DNA from: DATKPC01 sp035524275
GTDB taxonomy: Bacteria > Pseudomonadota > Gammaproteobacteria > Burkholderiales > Burkholderiaceae_F
Assembly (NCBI GenBank): GCA_035524275.1
Contig: DATKPC010000072.1
Coordinates: 1 to 32,164 of the forward strand
Length of the DNA stretch: 32,164 nucleotides
Direction: 5' to 3'
Below are positions 7,988-14,901 of this stretch, piece after piece. The notes beneath the pieces are model-generated. The model did no database searches and had not been told where the DNA came from. It saw nothing but the letters and a program-made list of their open reading frames with translations. The position numbers and the translations under genes are program-made. How positions within the stretch are numbered: the first letter of the stretch is position 1; each line of letters opens with the position of its first letter.

Positions 7988-8074
7988 GCGACAAGCAAAA
8001 CAATTTGTGCACGAGGGACAATGAGGGTATTGTCAACGCGAAATTGATTGCGGTAGTTTTACGCCAATTGACAA
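7988..8074 (+). promoter_or_regulatory. Candidate operator cluster upstream of xoxF
   Basis: GACAAT (8017-8022) and ATTGTC (8029-8034) form a perfect 6-bp inverted repeat around a 6-bp spacer. Further GACAA half-sites lie at 7990-7994 and 8070-8074. The last belongs to TTGACAA (8068-8074), which is inverted relative to TTGTCAA at 8030-8036. A weak -35/-10 pair (TTGTCA 8030-8035, TAGTTT 8054-8059, 18-nt spacer) overlaps the inverted repeat. The gap 7887-8356 contains no convincing gene. Regulator binding is inferred from symmetry only. Confidence 0.4.
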
Positions 8075-8114
8075 CAAGGCATCAAGTCGCGAACGCATCG
8101 AGTCGCGAAGGCGC

Positions 8115-8146
8115 CGAAGCAAGAAGACAGCGAAGCAAAGAGACAG
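8115..8146 (+). repeat. Two tandem 16-bp repeats in the xoxF upstream region
   Basis: CGAAGCAAGAAGACAG (8115-8130) is followed directly by CGAAGCAAAGAGACAG (8131-8146), 14 of 16 identical. A GTCGCGAA motif is also duplicated just before (8086-8093 and 8102-8109). The repeats lie 210-240 bp before the xoxF start, probably in the leader or the activator region. Confidence 0.7.
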
Positions 8147-8356
8147 CAACGGTCCGCAACGTGGCGTCGGTGAATCCGGCCATAGAAGAAGACCGCGGGT
8201 CGGCAGAGACATGGAGACGACGGGAGCCAACGCAGCGCTCGTCGAAAAAGTTTTCGGAACTGACGGTCGAGATCCACTTCGTCGCTCGGTCGCAGTACGG
8301 AGGTTCGCAAGGGTTCCATCTCGGGCCTGAGCGACAAACTTAAGGAGACGCTAACA

Positions 8357-10177
8357 ATGTACAGGGGAGTGCTTCGATTCATCGTCGGATCGGCAGCGGC
8401 GACCATCGCCGCGTCGGCCCTCGCGAACAGCGATGTCGCGAAGCTGACCGCCGACCCGAACAACTGGGCGATGCAGGCCGGCGATTTCTACAACCAGCGC
8501 CACAGCAAGCTCACCCAGATCAACAAGGACAACGTCGGCAAGATGCAGGTCGCGTGGACGTTCTCCACCGGCGTGCTGCGCGGACACGAAGGCGGCCCGC
8601 TGGTCATCGGCGACACGCTGTACGTGCACTCGGCCTTCCCGAACAAGGTCTTCGCGATCGATCTCGAGACGCAGCAGATCAAGTGGAAGTACGAGCCGAA
8701 GCAGGATCCGACGGTCATTCCGGTGATGTGCTGCGACACGGTCAACCGCGGACTGGCCTATGCGGAAGGCAAGGTGTTCCTGCAGCAGGCGGACACGACG
8801 CTCGTCGCACTCGACTCCAAGACCGGCAAGGTCCTGTGGTCGGTCAAGAACGGCGATCCGAAACTCGGCCAGACGAACACGAATGCGCCGCACGTCTTCA
8901 AGGACAAGGTCATCACCGGTATTTCCGGCGGCGAGTTCGGCGTGCGCGGTTTCATCGCGGCCTACAACATCAACGACGGCAAGCTGGCTTGGAAGGGCTA
9001 CAGCATGGGGCCCGACTCCGACATGCTGATGGATCCCAATTCGTCGATGACGTACGCTGACGGCAAGATGGTCCCCGTCGGGGCCGACTCGTCGCTCAAG
9101 ACCTGGCAGGGCGACCAGTGGAAGATCGGGGGCGGCTCCACCTGGGGCTGGTACTCGTACGATCCGGCGCTGAACCTGATGTACTACGGGTCGGGCAACC
9201 CGTCGACATGGAACCCGTCTCAGCGTCCTGGCGACAACAAGTGGTCCATGTCGATCTGGGCCCGCGACGTCGACACCGGCAAGGTGAAGTGGGTCTACCA
9301 GATGACGCCGCACGACGAGTGGGACTACGACGGCATCAACGAGATGGTGCTGGCCGACATCCCGGTCCACGGCAAGCCGACGAAGGCGCTGGTGCACTTC
9401 GACCGCAACGGCCTCGGCTACACGCTCGATCGCGTCACCGGCCAGTTGCTGGTCGCCGAGAAGTACGACCCGGCCACCAACTGGACCGACGGCGTCGACA
9501 TGAAGACCGGCCGTCCGCACGTGGTCGACAAGTACTCGACGAACCACAACGGACCTGACGTCAACAGCAAGGGCATCTGCCCGGCCGCGCTCGGCAGCAA
9601 GGACCAGCAGCCGTCGTCGTTCGATCCGCAGACCGGCCTGTTCTATGTCCCGACGAACCACGTCTGCATGGACTACGAGCCGTTCAAGGTCGAGTACACC
9701 GCGGGCCAGCCGTATGTCGGCGCCACCCTGTCGATGTTCCCGGCCCCGACGACCTCCGTCAACAACATGCAGGGCAGCATGGGTGCGCTGACCGCGTGGG
9801 ATGCCGGCAGCGGCAAGATCGTCAAGTCCAACGCCGAGCGCTTCTCCGTCTGGAGCGGCGTGCTGACCACGGATGGCGGGATCAGCTGCTACGGCACGCT
9901 CGAGGGCTACCTGAAGTGCGTCGACGCCAAGGACGTGACCAAGGTGCTCTACAAGTTCAAGACGCCGTCGGGCATCATCGGCAACGTCAACACCTGGACG
10001 TACAAGGGCAAGCAGTACATCGGCGTGCTGTCCGGCATCGGCGGCTGGGCCGGCATCGGGATGGCGGCCGGCCTCGAGAAGGACACGGACGGTCTGGGCG
10101 CCGTGGGCGGTTATCGCGACCTGCAGAAGTTCACCGAGCTCGGTGGGCAGCTGACGGTCTTCGCGCTGCCGAACTAA
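8357..10177 (+). CDS. xoxF: Lanthanide-dependent methanol dehydrogenase XoxF (PQQ)
   Basis: A 606-residue periplasmic quinoprotein with a signal peptide (cleavage near ALANS). It oxidises methanol to formaldehyde or formate with PQQ and passes electrons to a c-type cytochrome. The eight-bladed propeller Trp-docking motifs are present, for example KTGKVLWSV and DTGKVKWVYQ. Vicinal Cys125-Cys126 (VMCCDTV) form the PQQ-adjacent disulfide ring. Glu193 (GGEFG), Asn281 (GNPSTWN) and Asp323 match metal and catalytic positions. Asp325 in WDYDG, two residues after the catalytic Asp, is the extra lanthanide ligand that separates XoxF from calcium-dependent MxaF, which has Ala there. AAGGAGA (8341-8347) precedes the ATG. 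A terminator follows directly, so much of its message is likely monocistronic. The clade looks like XoxF5, by impression only. Confidence 0.97.
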   Translation: MYRGVLRFIVGSAAATIAASALANSDVAKLTADPNNWAMQAGDFYNQRHSKLTQINKDNVGKMQVAWTFSTGVLRGHEGGPLVIGDTLYVHSAFPNKVFAIDLETQQIKWKYEPKQDPTVIPVMCCDTVNRGLAYAEGKVFLQQADTTLVALDSKTGKVLWSVKNGDPKLGQTNTNAPHVFKDKVITGISGGEFGVRGFIAAYNINDGKLAWKGYSMGPDSDMLMDPNSSMTYADGKMVPVGADSSLKTWQGDQWKIGGGSTWGWYSYDPALNLMYYGSGNPSTWNPSQRPGDNKWSMSIWARDVDTGKVKWVYQMTPHDEWDYDGINEMVLADIPVHGKPTKALVHFDRNGLGYTLDRVTGQLLVAEKYDPATNWTDGVDMKTGRPHVVDKYSTNHNGPDVNSKGICPAALGSKDQQPSSFDPQTGLFYVPTNHVCMDYEPFKVEYTAGQPYVGATLSMFPAPTTSVNNMQGSMGALTAWDAGSGKIVKSNAERFSVWSGVLTTDGGISCYGTLEGYLKCVDAKDVTKVLYKFKTPSGIIGNVNTWTYKGKQYIGVLSGIGGWAGIGMAAGLEKDTDGLGAVGGYRDLQKFTELGGQLTVFALPN

Positions 10178-10212
10178 GAAGGGTCTCCTCGAAGGGCAGT
10201 TGTTCTGCATGG

Positions 10213-10249
10213 ACGCGCGGGCGGCAGCCACTGCCCGCGCGTTTTTTTT
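10213..10249 (+). terminator. Rho-independent terminator after xoxF
   Basis: A perfect 10-bp GC-rich stem (10213-10222 paired with 10233-10242) is followed by eight T residues (10242-10249), 35 bp after the xoxF stop. It separates xoxF from the downstream aldolase-like, xoxG and xoxJ genes and may set unequal expression through read-through. Confidence 0.92.
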
Positions 10250-10337
10250 GCGGGTGCTGGCGACAGCCCGCTTCGATGAGCGGAGCCAGGATGTCGCGAG
10301 CGCCCACGATGGCGCGCCTTCCACGGCACGGTGAACG

Positions 10338-10850
10338 ATGGACGACAGGATCTTCATTCAGGGCTTGCGCCTCGACGCGATGGTCGGCATTTACCTGCAC
10401 GAGCGCACGTCGACCAACCCGGTCGACATCGACCTGGAGTTCGGGGTTCCCGGCGCCGGCGTCTACGAGTCCGGGGACCTCGTCGACACGATCGACTACG
10501 GCGCCGTGGCGTCTCGCCTGAAGGAGGAGCTCGCAGGGCGCCGCTTCGGGCTGCTGGAGGAGATGTCGCAACGCATCGCGGACATCCTGCTCGGCGAGTT
10601 CGGCGCACCGTGGGTCCGCGTCTCGATCGTGAAGCTCGGGATCCTGAAGGATGTGGCGCGGGTTGGCGTGTCGATCGAGCGCCGCGCCGCAGGTGTGGCG
10701 TCGCCGCGTCACGACCTGCCTCGGCCCGCCGTGTTCGGTGACGCCTACGTCCCTGATCCGGCCGTCGCCTGGCGCGAAGCCAATCACCGGGCGATTTCCG
10801 CGGGCTATGCGGTGCACGCCGGCGGGGGGCGCGGCGTTACGGATGCATAA
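10338..10850 (+). CDS. Dihydroneopterin aldolase-like protein (FolB family) with C-terminal extension
   Basis: A 170-residue protein. Residues 1-118 match the FolB tunnelling fold: IFIQGLRLDAMVGIYLHER with the conserved Glu, DTIDYGAVASRL, LLEEMSQRIADILLGEFGAPWVRVSIVKLG with the conserved Lys, and VGVSIERR. FolB cleaves dihydroneopterin to 6-hydroxymethyl-dihydropterin and glycolaldehyde. Residues about 119-170 are a Pro/Ala-rich tail not needed for that fold. The usual SKPGA loop reads VKLGI, so activity could be altered. It lies between the xoxF terminator and xoxG, an unexpected place for a pterin enzyme. It may supply the pterin part of H4MPT; a housekeeping folate role is the alternative. 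Confidence 0.82.
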   Translation: MDDRIFIQGLRLDAMVGIYLHERTSTNPVDIDLEFGVPGAGVYESGDLVDTIDYGAVASRLKEELAGRRFGLLEEMSQRIADILLGEFGAPWVRVSIVKLGILKDVARVGVSIERRAAGVASPRHDLPRPAVFGDAYVPDPAVAWREANHRAISAGYAVHAGGGRGVTDA

Positions 10851-10928
10851 TCCGCGGCCGCCGGCGCAGCGGGAGTTCGCCCAGGCTGGCCTTGGAATCG
10901 TCGTCGTGATGAAAACTGTGAGGACTTG

Positions 10929-11318
10929 ATGAACAAAGGGTACTTGGCGATCGCCATTGCGCTGGCTGCGTTGTCGACCTCGGCGGCTCGTGCCGATGAC
11001 ACGCCCTACAAGGTCGTCAACGGCAACCAGGTCGACGCCAAGACGCTGCAGGGATGGCGCACGTGGAGGCAGATGGCCTGCGAGCGCTGCCACGGGGCGA
11101 ACCAGGAGGGTCTCGTCGGTCCGTCGCTCGTCGACGACCTGAAGACGATGTCGCGCGCGGACTTCGACAAGTGCGTTCTCGAGGGCCGCGTCGACAAGGG
11201 CATGCCTAATTTCGGGACGTCGAAGACGGTGACCGACAACCTCGACGGCCTCTACGCGTTCCTGAAGGGGCGGTCCGACGGCGCCATCAAGACCGGGCGT
11301 CTCGAGGCGATGCCATGA
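10929..11318 (+). CDS. xoxG: Cytochrome c XoxG, electron acceptor of XoxF
   Basis: A 129-residue secreted cytochrome c. The signal peptide is residues 1-22, ending SAARA before DDTPYK. The single heme site is Cys51-Glu-Arg-Cys54-His55, with Met92 in KGMPNFG as the likely axial ligand. The frame extends to an upstream TTG at 10926, but ATG 10929 with AGGA just before it is the better start. XoxG proteins take electrons from XoxF and have low redox potentials suited to lanthanide enzymes. The stop overlaps the xoxJ start by 4 bp (ATGA), so the two are translationally coupled. Confidence 0.92.
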   Translation: MNKGYLAIAIALAALSTSAARADDTPYKVVNGNQVDAKTLQGWRTWRQMACERCHGANQEGLVGPSLVDDLKTMSRADFDKCVLEGRVDKGMPNFGTSKTVTDNLDGLYAFLKGRSDGAIKTGRLEAMP

Positions 11319-12193
11319 GGATTTTTCCCGCTCTCGTCGCCTGCGCGTTCGCCGCCGGGTTCGCGGGCATCGCCGAGGCGCAGATGGCGAAGCCGGGTGC
11401 CGACGGCGTGCTGCGGGTTTGCGCGGATCCGAACAGCCCTCCGCTGTCGATGAAGCAGGGCGACGGCTTCGAGAATCGCATCGCCGAGTTGCTGGCCGAG
11501 GATCTCGGACTGAAGCTCGAATACACGTGGTTCCCGCAGCGCATGGGCTTCATCCGCCATACGCTGCGCGCCGTCGAGCCGAATTCCGATCGTTTCAAGT
11601 GCGACATCGTGATGGGCGTGCCGATCGGCTACGACCTGGCGGCGACGACGCGGCCGTACTACCGCTCGACGTGGGCGATGGTCACGATGAAGGGCAAGGG
11701 CCTCGACGGCGTTCGCACGCCCGATGACCTGCTCCAGTTACCGAAGGACGTTCTCGATCACCTGCGGTTCGGGCTGATCGCGCGGTCGCCTCCGACCGAT
11801 TGGCTGCTCAAGAACAAGCTGTTCGACCAGGCGACCCCGTACCTGCCGCAGTCGGGCGATCCGGACGCCTACCCCGGCGAGATTATCGAGAAGGAACTCG
11901 CGGCGGGCCATATCGACGTCGCGATCGTCTGGGGCCCGATCGCTGGCTATTTCGCGAAGCGTGCCGGACCCAATGCGATCCTGGTGCCGTTCCCGGCGGG
12001 TGGCGATATTCGCTACGACTTCGAGATCGCGATGGGCGTGCGGCAGGGCGACAAGGAATGGCTTGGGCGGATCGATCATTTCATCGAGACGCACCAGAAG
12101 CAGATCGACGCCGTGCTCGCGACGTACAACGTGCCGTTGCTCGGCACCGACGGCAAGCTGATGGCCGTCGTCAGCCAGGCGGCGAAACCGTAG
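11315..12193 (+). CDS. xoxJ: XoxJ, quinoprotein dehydrogenase-associated periplasmic binding protein
   Basis: A 292-residue protein with a signal peptide (cleavage after AGIAEA). The mature part is a family-3-type solute-binding fold of the MxaJ/XoxJ group: GVLRVCADPNSPPLS, GFENRIAELLAEDLG, DIVMGVPIGYDLAATTRPYYRS, and DVAIVWGPIAGYF. XoxJ proteins are thought to interact with apo-XoxF and help activation or metal and PQQ loading rather than import a solute; no permease is present. It is coupled to xoxG by a 4-bp overlap and followed after 10 bp by an unrecognised secreted protein. Confidence 0.93.
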   Translation: MRIFPALVACAFAAGFAGIAEAQMAKPGADGVLRVCADPNSPPLSMKQGDGFENRIAELLAEDLGLKLEYTWFPQRMGFIRHTLRAVEPNSDRFKCDIVMGVPIGYDLAATTRPYYRSTWAMVTMKGKGLDGVRTPDDLLQLPKDVLDHLRFGLIARSPPTDWLLKNKLFDQATPYLPQSGDPDAYPGEIIEKELAAGHIDVAIVWGPIAGYFAKRAGPNAILVPFPAGGDIRYDFEIAMGVRQGDKEWLGRIDHFIETHQKQIDAVLATYNVPLLGTDGKLMAVVSQAAKP

Positions 12194-12203
12194 TTCCAGG
12201 CCG

Positions 12204-12950
12204 ATGACGATACGTTTCCGGGCGGCCGCAGGCGTCGCGATGCGGGTTGCCTGCGCGTTGGCAGCCTTGCCGGTCGTTGCGGCTTCGGGCGACGAGGCGG
12301 CCCCGCCCCCGACTCAGTCGGAGTCGAAAGTCGAGCAGCCGATCTCGCAGGCCGAGAGGCTGCTCTTCATGAGCAATCACATGGAGCGCGTCGCGCCGCG
12401 GCGGCGGCTGCATTACGCCTTCCGACGGGACGGCTCACTCGAGCCAGCGTTGACGGATACCGTCGATGTCGACGTGCTGGCTGCGGATGGCGCAACCGGC
12501 CGGAGCGTGAAGGTGCGCTTCCTGTCGAAGGGCCCGGGATCGGCGTCGCCGTCGCTGCCGCACGTCGAAGGCAATCCGGCGCTGCTCCTCTACCTCGAGC
12601 GCGAAATCCGCGAGATGGCGCGGCTGACGGGCGGGCGCCCGGAGTACTTCCAGCGCCGGATCCGAAACGCCCTCGCGGAGCATGCGCAGATCAGCGAGGC
12701 CACGGTGACCCTCGCGGGCCACCGCATCGCGGCCCGTCGGATCGAGATCGCCCCCTACGTCGACGATCCGAACCGCTCGCGGTTCGAGAAGTTCGCGCGT
12801 CGCTCCTACGTCTTTACGCTGAGCGACGACGTGCCGGGCGTGCTCTACAGCATCGAGACGCGGCTTCCGGCAACCGAAGACGCCGGCAAGGCCGGTGCGA
12901 TGCTTCTCGACGAGAAGATGGACTTCCGCGGCGAGCAGCGCGTCGACTGA
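12204..12950 (+). CDS. Secreted protein of unknown function, end of the xox operon
   Basis: A 248-residue protein. The N-terminus carries a hydrophobic stretch (VAMRVACALAALPVVAASG) consistent with export; ATG 12240 is a possible shorter start. The mature part begins with a Pro/Ser/Gln-rich linker, then ISQAERLLFMSNHMERVAPRRRLHYAF, a beta-rich middle (TDTVDVDVLA, SVKVRFLSKG), VEGNPALLLYLEREIREMARLTGG, and a C-terminal MLLDEKMDF. There are no cysteine pairs, heme sites or membrane helices beyond the signal. I do not recognise the family. The 10-bp gap after xoxJ puts it in the xoxGJ transcript, so a role in XoxF maturation, electron transfer or methanol response is a guess by association. Confidence 0.8.
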   Translation: MTIRFRAAAGVAMRVACALAALPVVAASGDEAAPPPTQSESKVEQPISQAERLLFMSNHMERVAPRRRLHYAFRRDGSLEPALTDTVDVDVLAADGATGRSVKVRFLSKGPGSASPSLPHVEGNPALLLYLEREIREMARLTGGRPEYFQRRIRNALAEHAQISEATVTLAGHRIAARRIEIAPYVDDPNRSRFEKFARRSYVFTLSDDVPGVLYSIETRLPATEDAGKAGAMLLDEKMDFRGEQRVD

Positions 12951-12969
12951 CGTTTCCGCCCGGCTTGTT

Positions 12970-13116
12970 GGGCTGAGACCCTCTCCCCCACCCCTCTCCC
13001 GCTCCGCGGGCGAGGGGAGCCTCGGTGTCGAAACTCTAGACGTTGTCACCACGGCTGACGCCGTAACTCCCCTCGCCCGCGCAGCGGGAGAGGGGTGGGG
13101 GAGAGGGTCTCAGCCC
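12970..13116. repeat. 50-bp inverted repeat between convergent xox and fhc operons
   Basis: The left arm 12970-13019 and right arm 13067-13116 are reverse complements at 49 of 50 positions, separated by 47 bp. Each arm begins or ends with GGGCTGAGACCCTCTCCCCC or its complement and contains a smaller CCCGC/GCGGG hairpin. The arms resemble the dispersed GAGACCCTCTCCC-type intergenic repeats seen in several GC-rich proteobacteria. It lies between the stop codons of the 12204-12950 gene and fhcC, where it could stop transcription from both sides. There is no T-tract, so a classical terminator is not evident. Confidence 0.93.
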
Positions 13117-13171
13117 ATCCAGCACCAGGAACGTAGCCGCCCAGGTTGCCAACGCCCCGCCGCCGCCTCCG

Positions 13172-14008
13172 CTACGACTCGCCCCAGTGCAGCAGTTCGC
13201 CCTGGCCGCCGAAGCCGGCATCGCCGACCCAACGCGCCGCGCGCGCATCCGCGCGCGTCAACCGCCCGAACTTCGAAGCCGGCACCGTCCGCGCCCAAGC
13301 GCGCTGCAGCAGGACGAGAAAGCCGAGCCGATGCGTTCCGCAATCCTGGAACGTCGGCGCCGGCTGCGGTCGCGGACCGAGCGCCAGGATCGTGCCGCGG
13401 CGCATTGCATAGCCGGCGTGTGCGCCGACCCGGCCCAGCACCGCGACCGTGCCGCCACCCATCCGCGAGGCCGCGAAGTCGCCGCAGTCGCCTTCGACGA
13501 GGATCAAGCCGCGCCGCATGTGGTCGCCGGCGCGATCGCCGGCCGATCCGCGGACCCAGACCGTGCCGCCATTCATCCCCGCGTGCTCGCCGGGCAGCGC
13601 GCCGCCGATGAAATCGCCGCAGTGGCCTTCGACTTCGATCAAGGCGCCGCTCGAGGCCGCGCCGCAGTAGGGACCACAATCGGCGCTGACGGAGACGCGA
13701 CCCCCGGTGGCGCCGAGGCCGACATAGGCGCCCGCAGGCCCTTCGACACGCAGCAGCCCGCGCGACATGCCGGCCCCGATCCGGTCGCACCGATCGTCCA
13801 GCGTGTGGATGACCAGCGTGTCGCCCGGTTCGCCGCGGACGTCGAACAGCTCTGCCAGCGCCACCTGTCGGCGGCCGACCGCGAGAGCGATCCTCTCGAT
13901 GTCGCTGCGCGCCTTGCCCGCGAGCGCCTCCGGGATCAGCCCGGACAGGTCCAGGCGCAAAGTCGCCGCGGCACGCTGCCGCAACTCCAGGTGGCCAGGC
14001 GCGTTCAT
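13172..14008 (-). CDS. fhcC: Formyltransferase/hydrolase complex subunit C (FwdC-like)
   Basis: A 278-residue protein, start ATG 14008, which overlaps the fhcD stop by 4 bp. It has the FwdC/FmdC beta-helix repeats typical of the glutamate synthase alpha-like C-terminal fold: regularly spaced Gly-Asp motifs such as GPAGAYVGLGATGG, VEGHCGDFIGGALPGEHAGMNGG, VRGSAGDRAGDHMRRG and VEGDCGDFAASRMGGG. In Fhc it binds with FhcD, FhcA and FhcB in the cytoplasmic complex that turns formyl-H4MPT into formate through methylofuran. It is the last gene of the fhcBADC operon. Confidence 0.95.
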   Translation of the reverse strand: MNAPGHLELRQRAAATLRLDLSGLIPEALAGKARSDIERIALAVGRRQVALAELFDVRGEPGDTLVIHTLDDRCDRIGAGMSRGLLRVEGPAGAYVGLGATGGRVSVSADCGPYCGAASSGALIEVEGHCGDFIGGALPGEHAGMNGGTVWVRGSAGDRAGDHMRRGLILVEGDCGDFAASRMGGGTVAVLGRVGAHAGYAMRRGTILALGPRPQPAPTFQDCGTHRLGFLVLLQRAWARTVPASKFGRLTRADARAARWVGDAGFGGQGELLHWGES

Positions 14009-14901
14009 CCGAGCAACTCGCGCAGTCGGTAATGGAAGGGACCGAGCTTCCCGCCGTAGTTGCCGGCGGAAATCCGCCGCACGCCCGCGGCGGCACCGAG
14101 ACGGCAGACGGCCTGCAGCCCGGCGCGCATCGCGCCGCGGATCTCGCCGTCGGTCAGCCCGTCGATCACGATCTCCAGGACGCAGTCGACGCCGGCGTCG
14201 AGCGCGGTGTCGACGACGCCGCGAAGCGTCGGGCAGAACGCGTGGTTCGTCGATGCCGACAAGGCCTTGTACTTGGAGCCGACCTTCGATCCGGAACGCA
14301 CGACACCGCCGGGAAACGGCATGACCACGCCCGACAGCCCGCGCATCGCCGCGATCGCGGCCTCGGCGGCGCGCAGCGCCTCGTCCTGGCCGGCGGCCAG
14401 GATCAGGAAATTGCCGCCGCCGATCGCCTTCGTCACCCGCGTCGCTTCCTCCGCGATGAATTCGCCGTCCATGACGGGGACGCGCCAGTAGCGCCGTCCG
14501 TCGATGAGCTTCGAGACCTGGTGGCCGTCGCCGAAATAGCGCAGCTGCTTGCCGAGGGGCAGCTTTTCGCCGTCGTCGAGCCCGGCGTAGACGGCGCTCG
14601 ACGGCGACGTCAGGATGCACTGGCCGACGCGGCGCTCGAGTTGCTTCGCCAGTTCCTTCGTCGAGACCGCGAACAGCAGCACGCTCACGCCCGGCCGCCC
14701 GTCCGGCGTTTCGTGCGGGGCGAGCTCGCGTTCGATCCCGGCCTCGCAGCCGCAGCCGATCACCGACGTCGCGAAACCGGTCGCCGCCGCGGCCGCGTTC
14801 CGCGCCCATTCGAGATTGCGCGCGGTGACGACGATGCGCGTCGCCTTCATCCCGAAGGCCTCCGCGAACGTGTCGTCGATCGCGACGCCGTTGACGATCA
14901 T
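14005..14901 (-). CDS. fhcD: Formylmethanofuran:H4MPT formyltransferase subunit FhcD
   Basis: A 298-residue protein. ATG 14901 is chosen because MIVNGVAIDDTFAEAFGMKA is the standard N-terminus of the Ftr family and because it gives a 4-bp overlap with the fhcA stop; the longer frame to 14958 adds a non-homologous basic leader. Conserved blocks include TGFATSVIGCGCEAG, GKQLRYFGDG, YWRVPVMDGEFI, GGNFLILAAGQ and a C-terminal ISAGNYGGKLGPFHYRL. It transfers the formyl group from formyl-H4MPT to methylofuran. Confidence 0.96.
   Translation of the reverse strand: MIVNGVAIDDTFAEAFGMKATRIVVTARNLEWARNAAAAATGFATSVIGCGCEAGIERELAPHETPDGRPGVSVLLFAVSTKELAKQLERRVGQCILTSPSSAVYAGLDDGEKLPLGKQLRYFGDGHQVSKLIDGRRYWRVPVMDGEFIAEEATRVTKAIGGGNFLILAAGQDEALRAAEAAIAAMRGLSGVVMPFPGGVVRSGSKVGSKYKALSASTNHAFCPTLRGVVDTALDAGVDCVLEIVIDGLTDGEIRGAMRAGLQAVCRLGAAAGVRRISAGNYGGKLGPFHYRLRELLG

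Noticed and set aside
8041..8343. Short plus-strand frame in the xoxF upstream region
   Set aside because: No ribosome-binding site or recognisable protein pattern; the region is better explained as promoter and leader with repeats.
8351..10357. 668-codon frame antisense to xoxF
   Set aside because: A high-GC shadow of a highly conserved gene; no motifs of its own.
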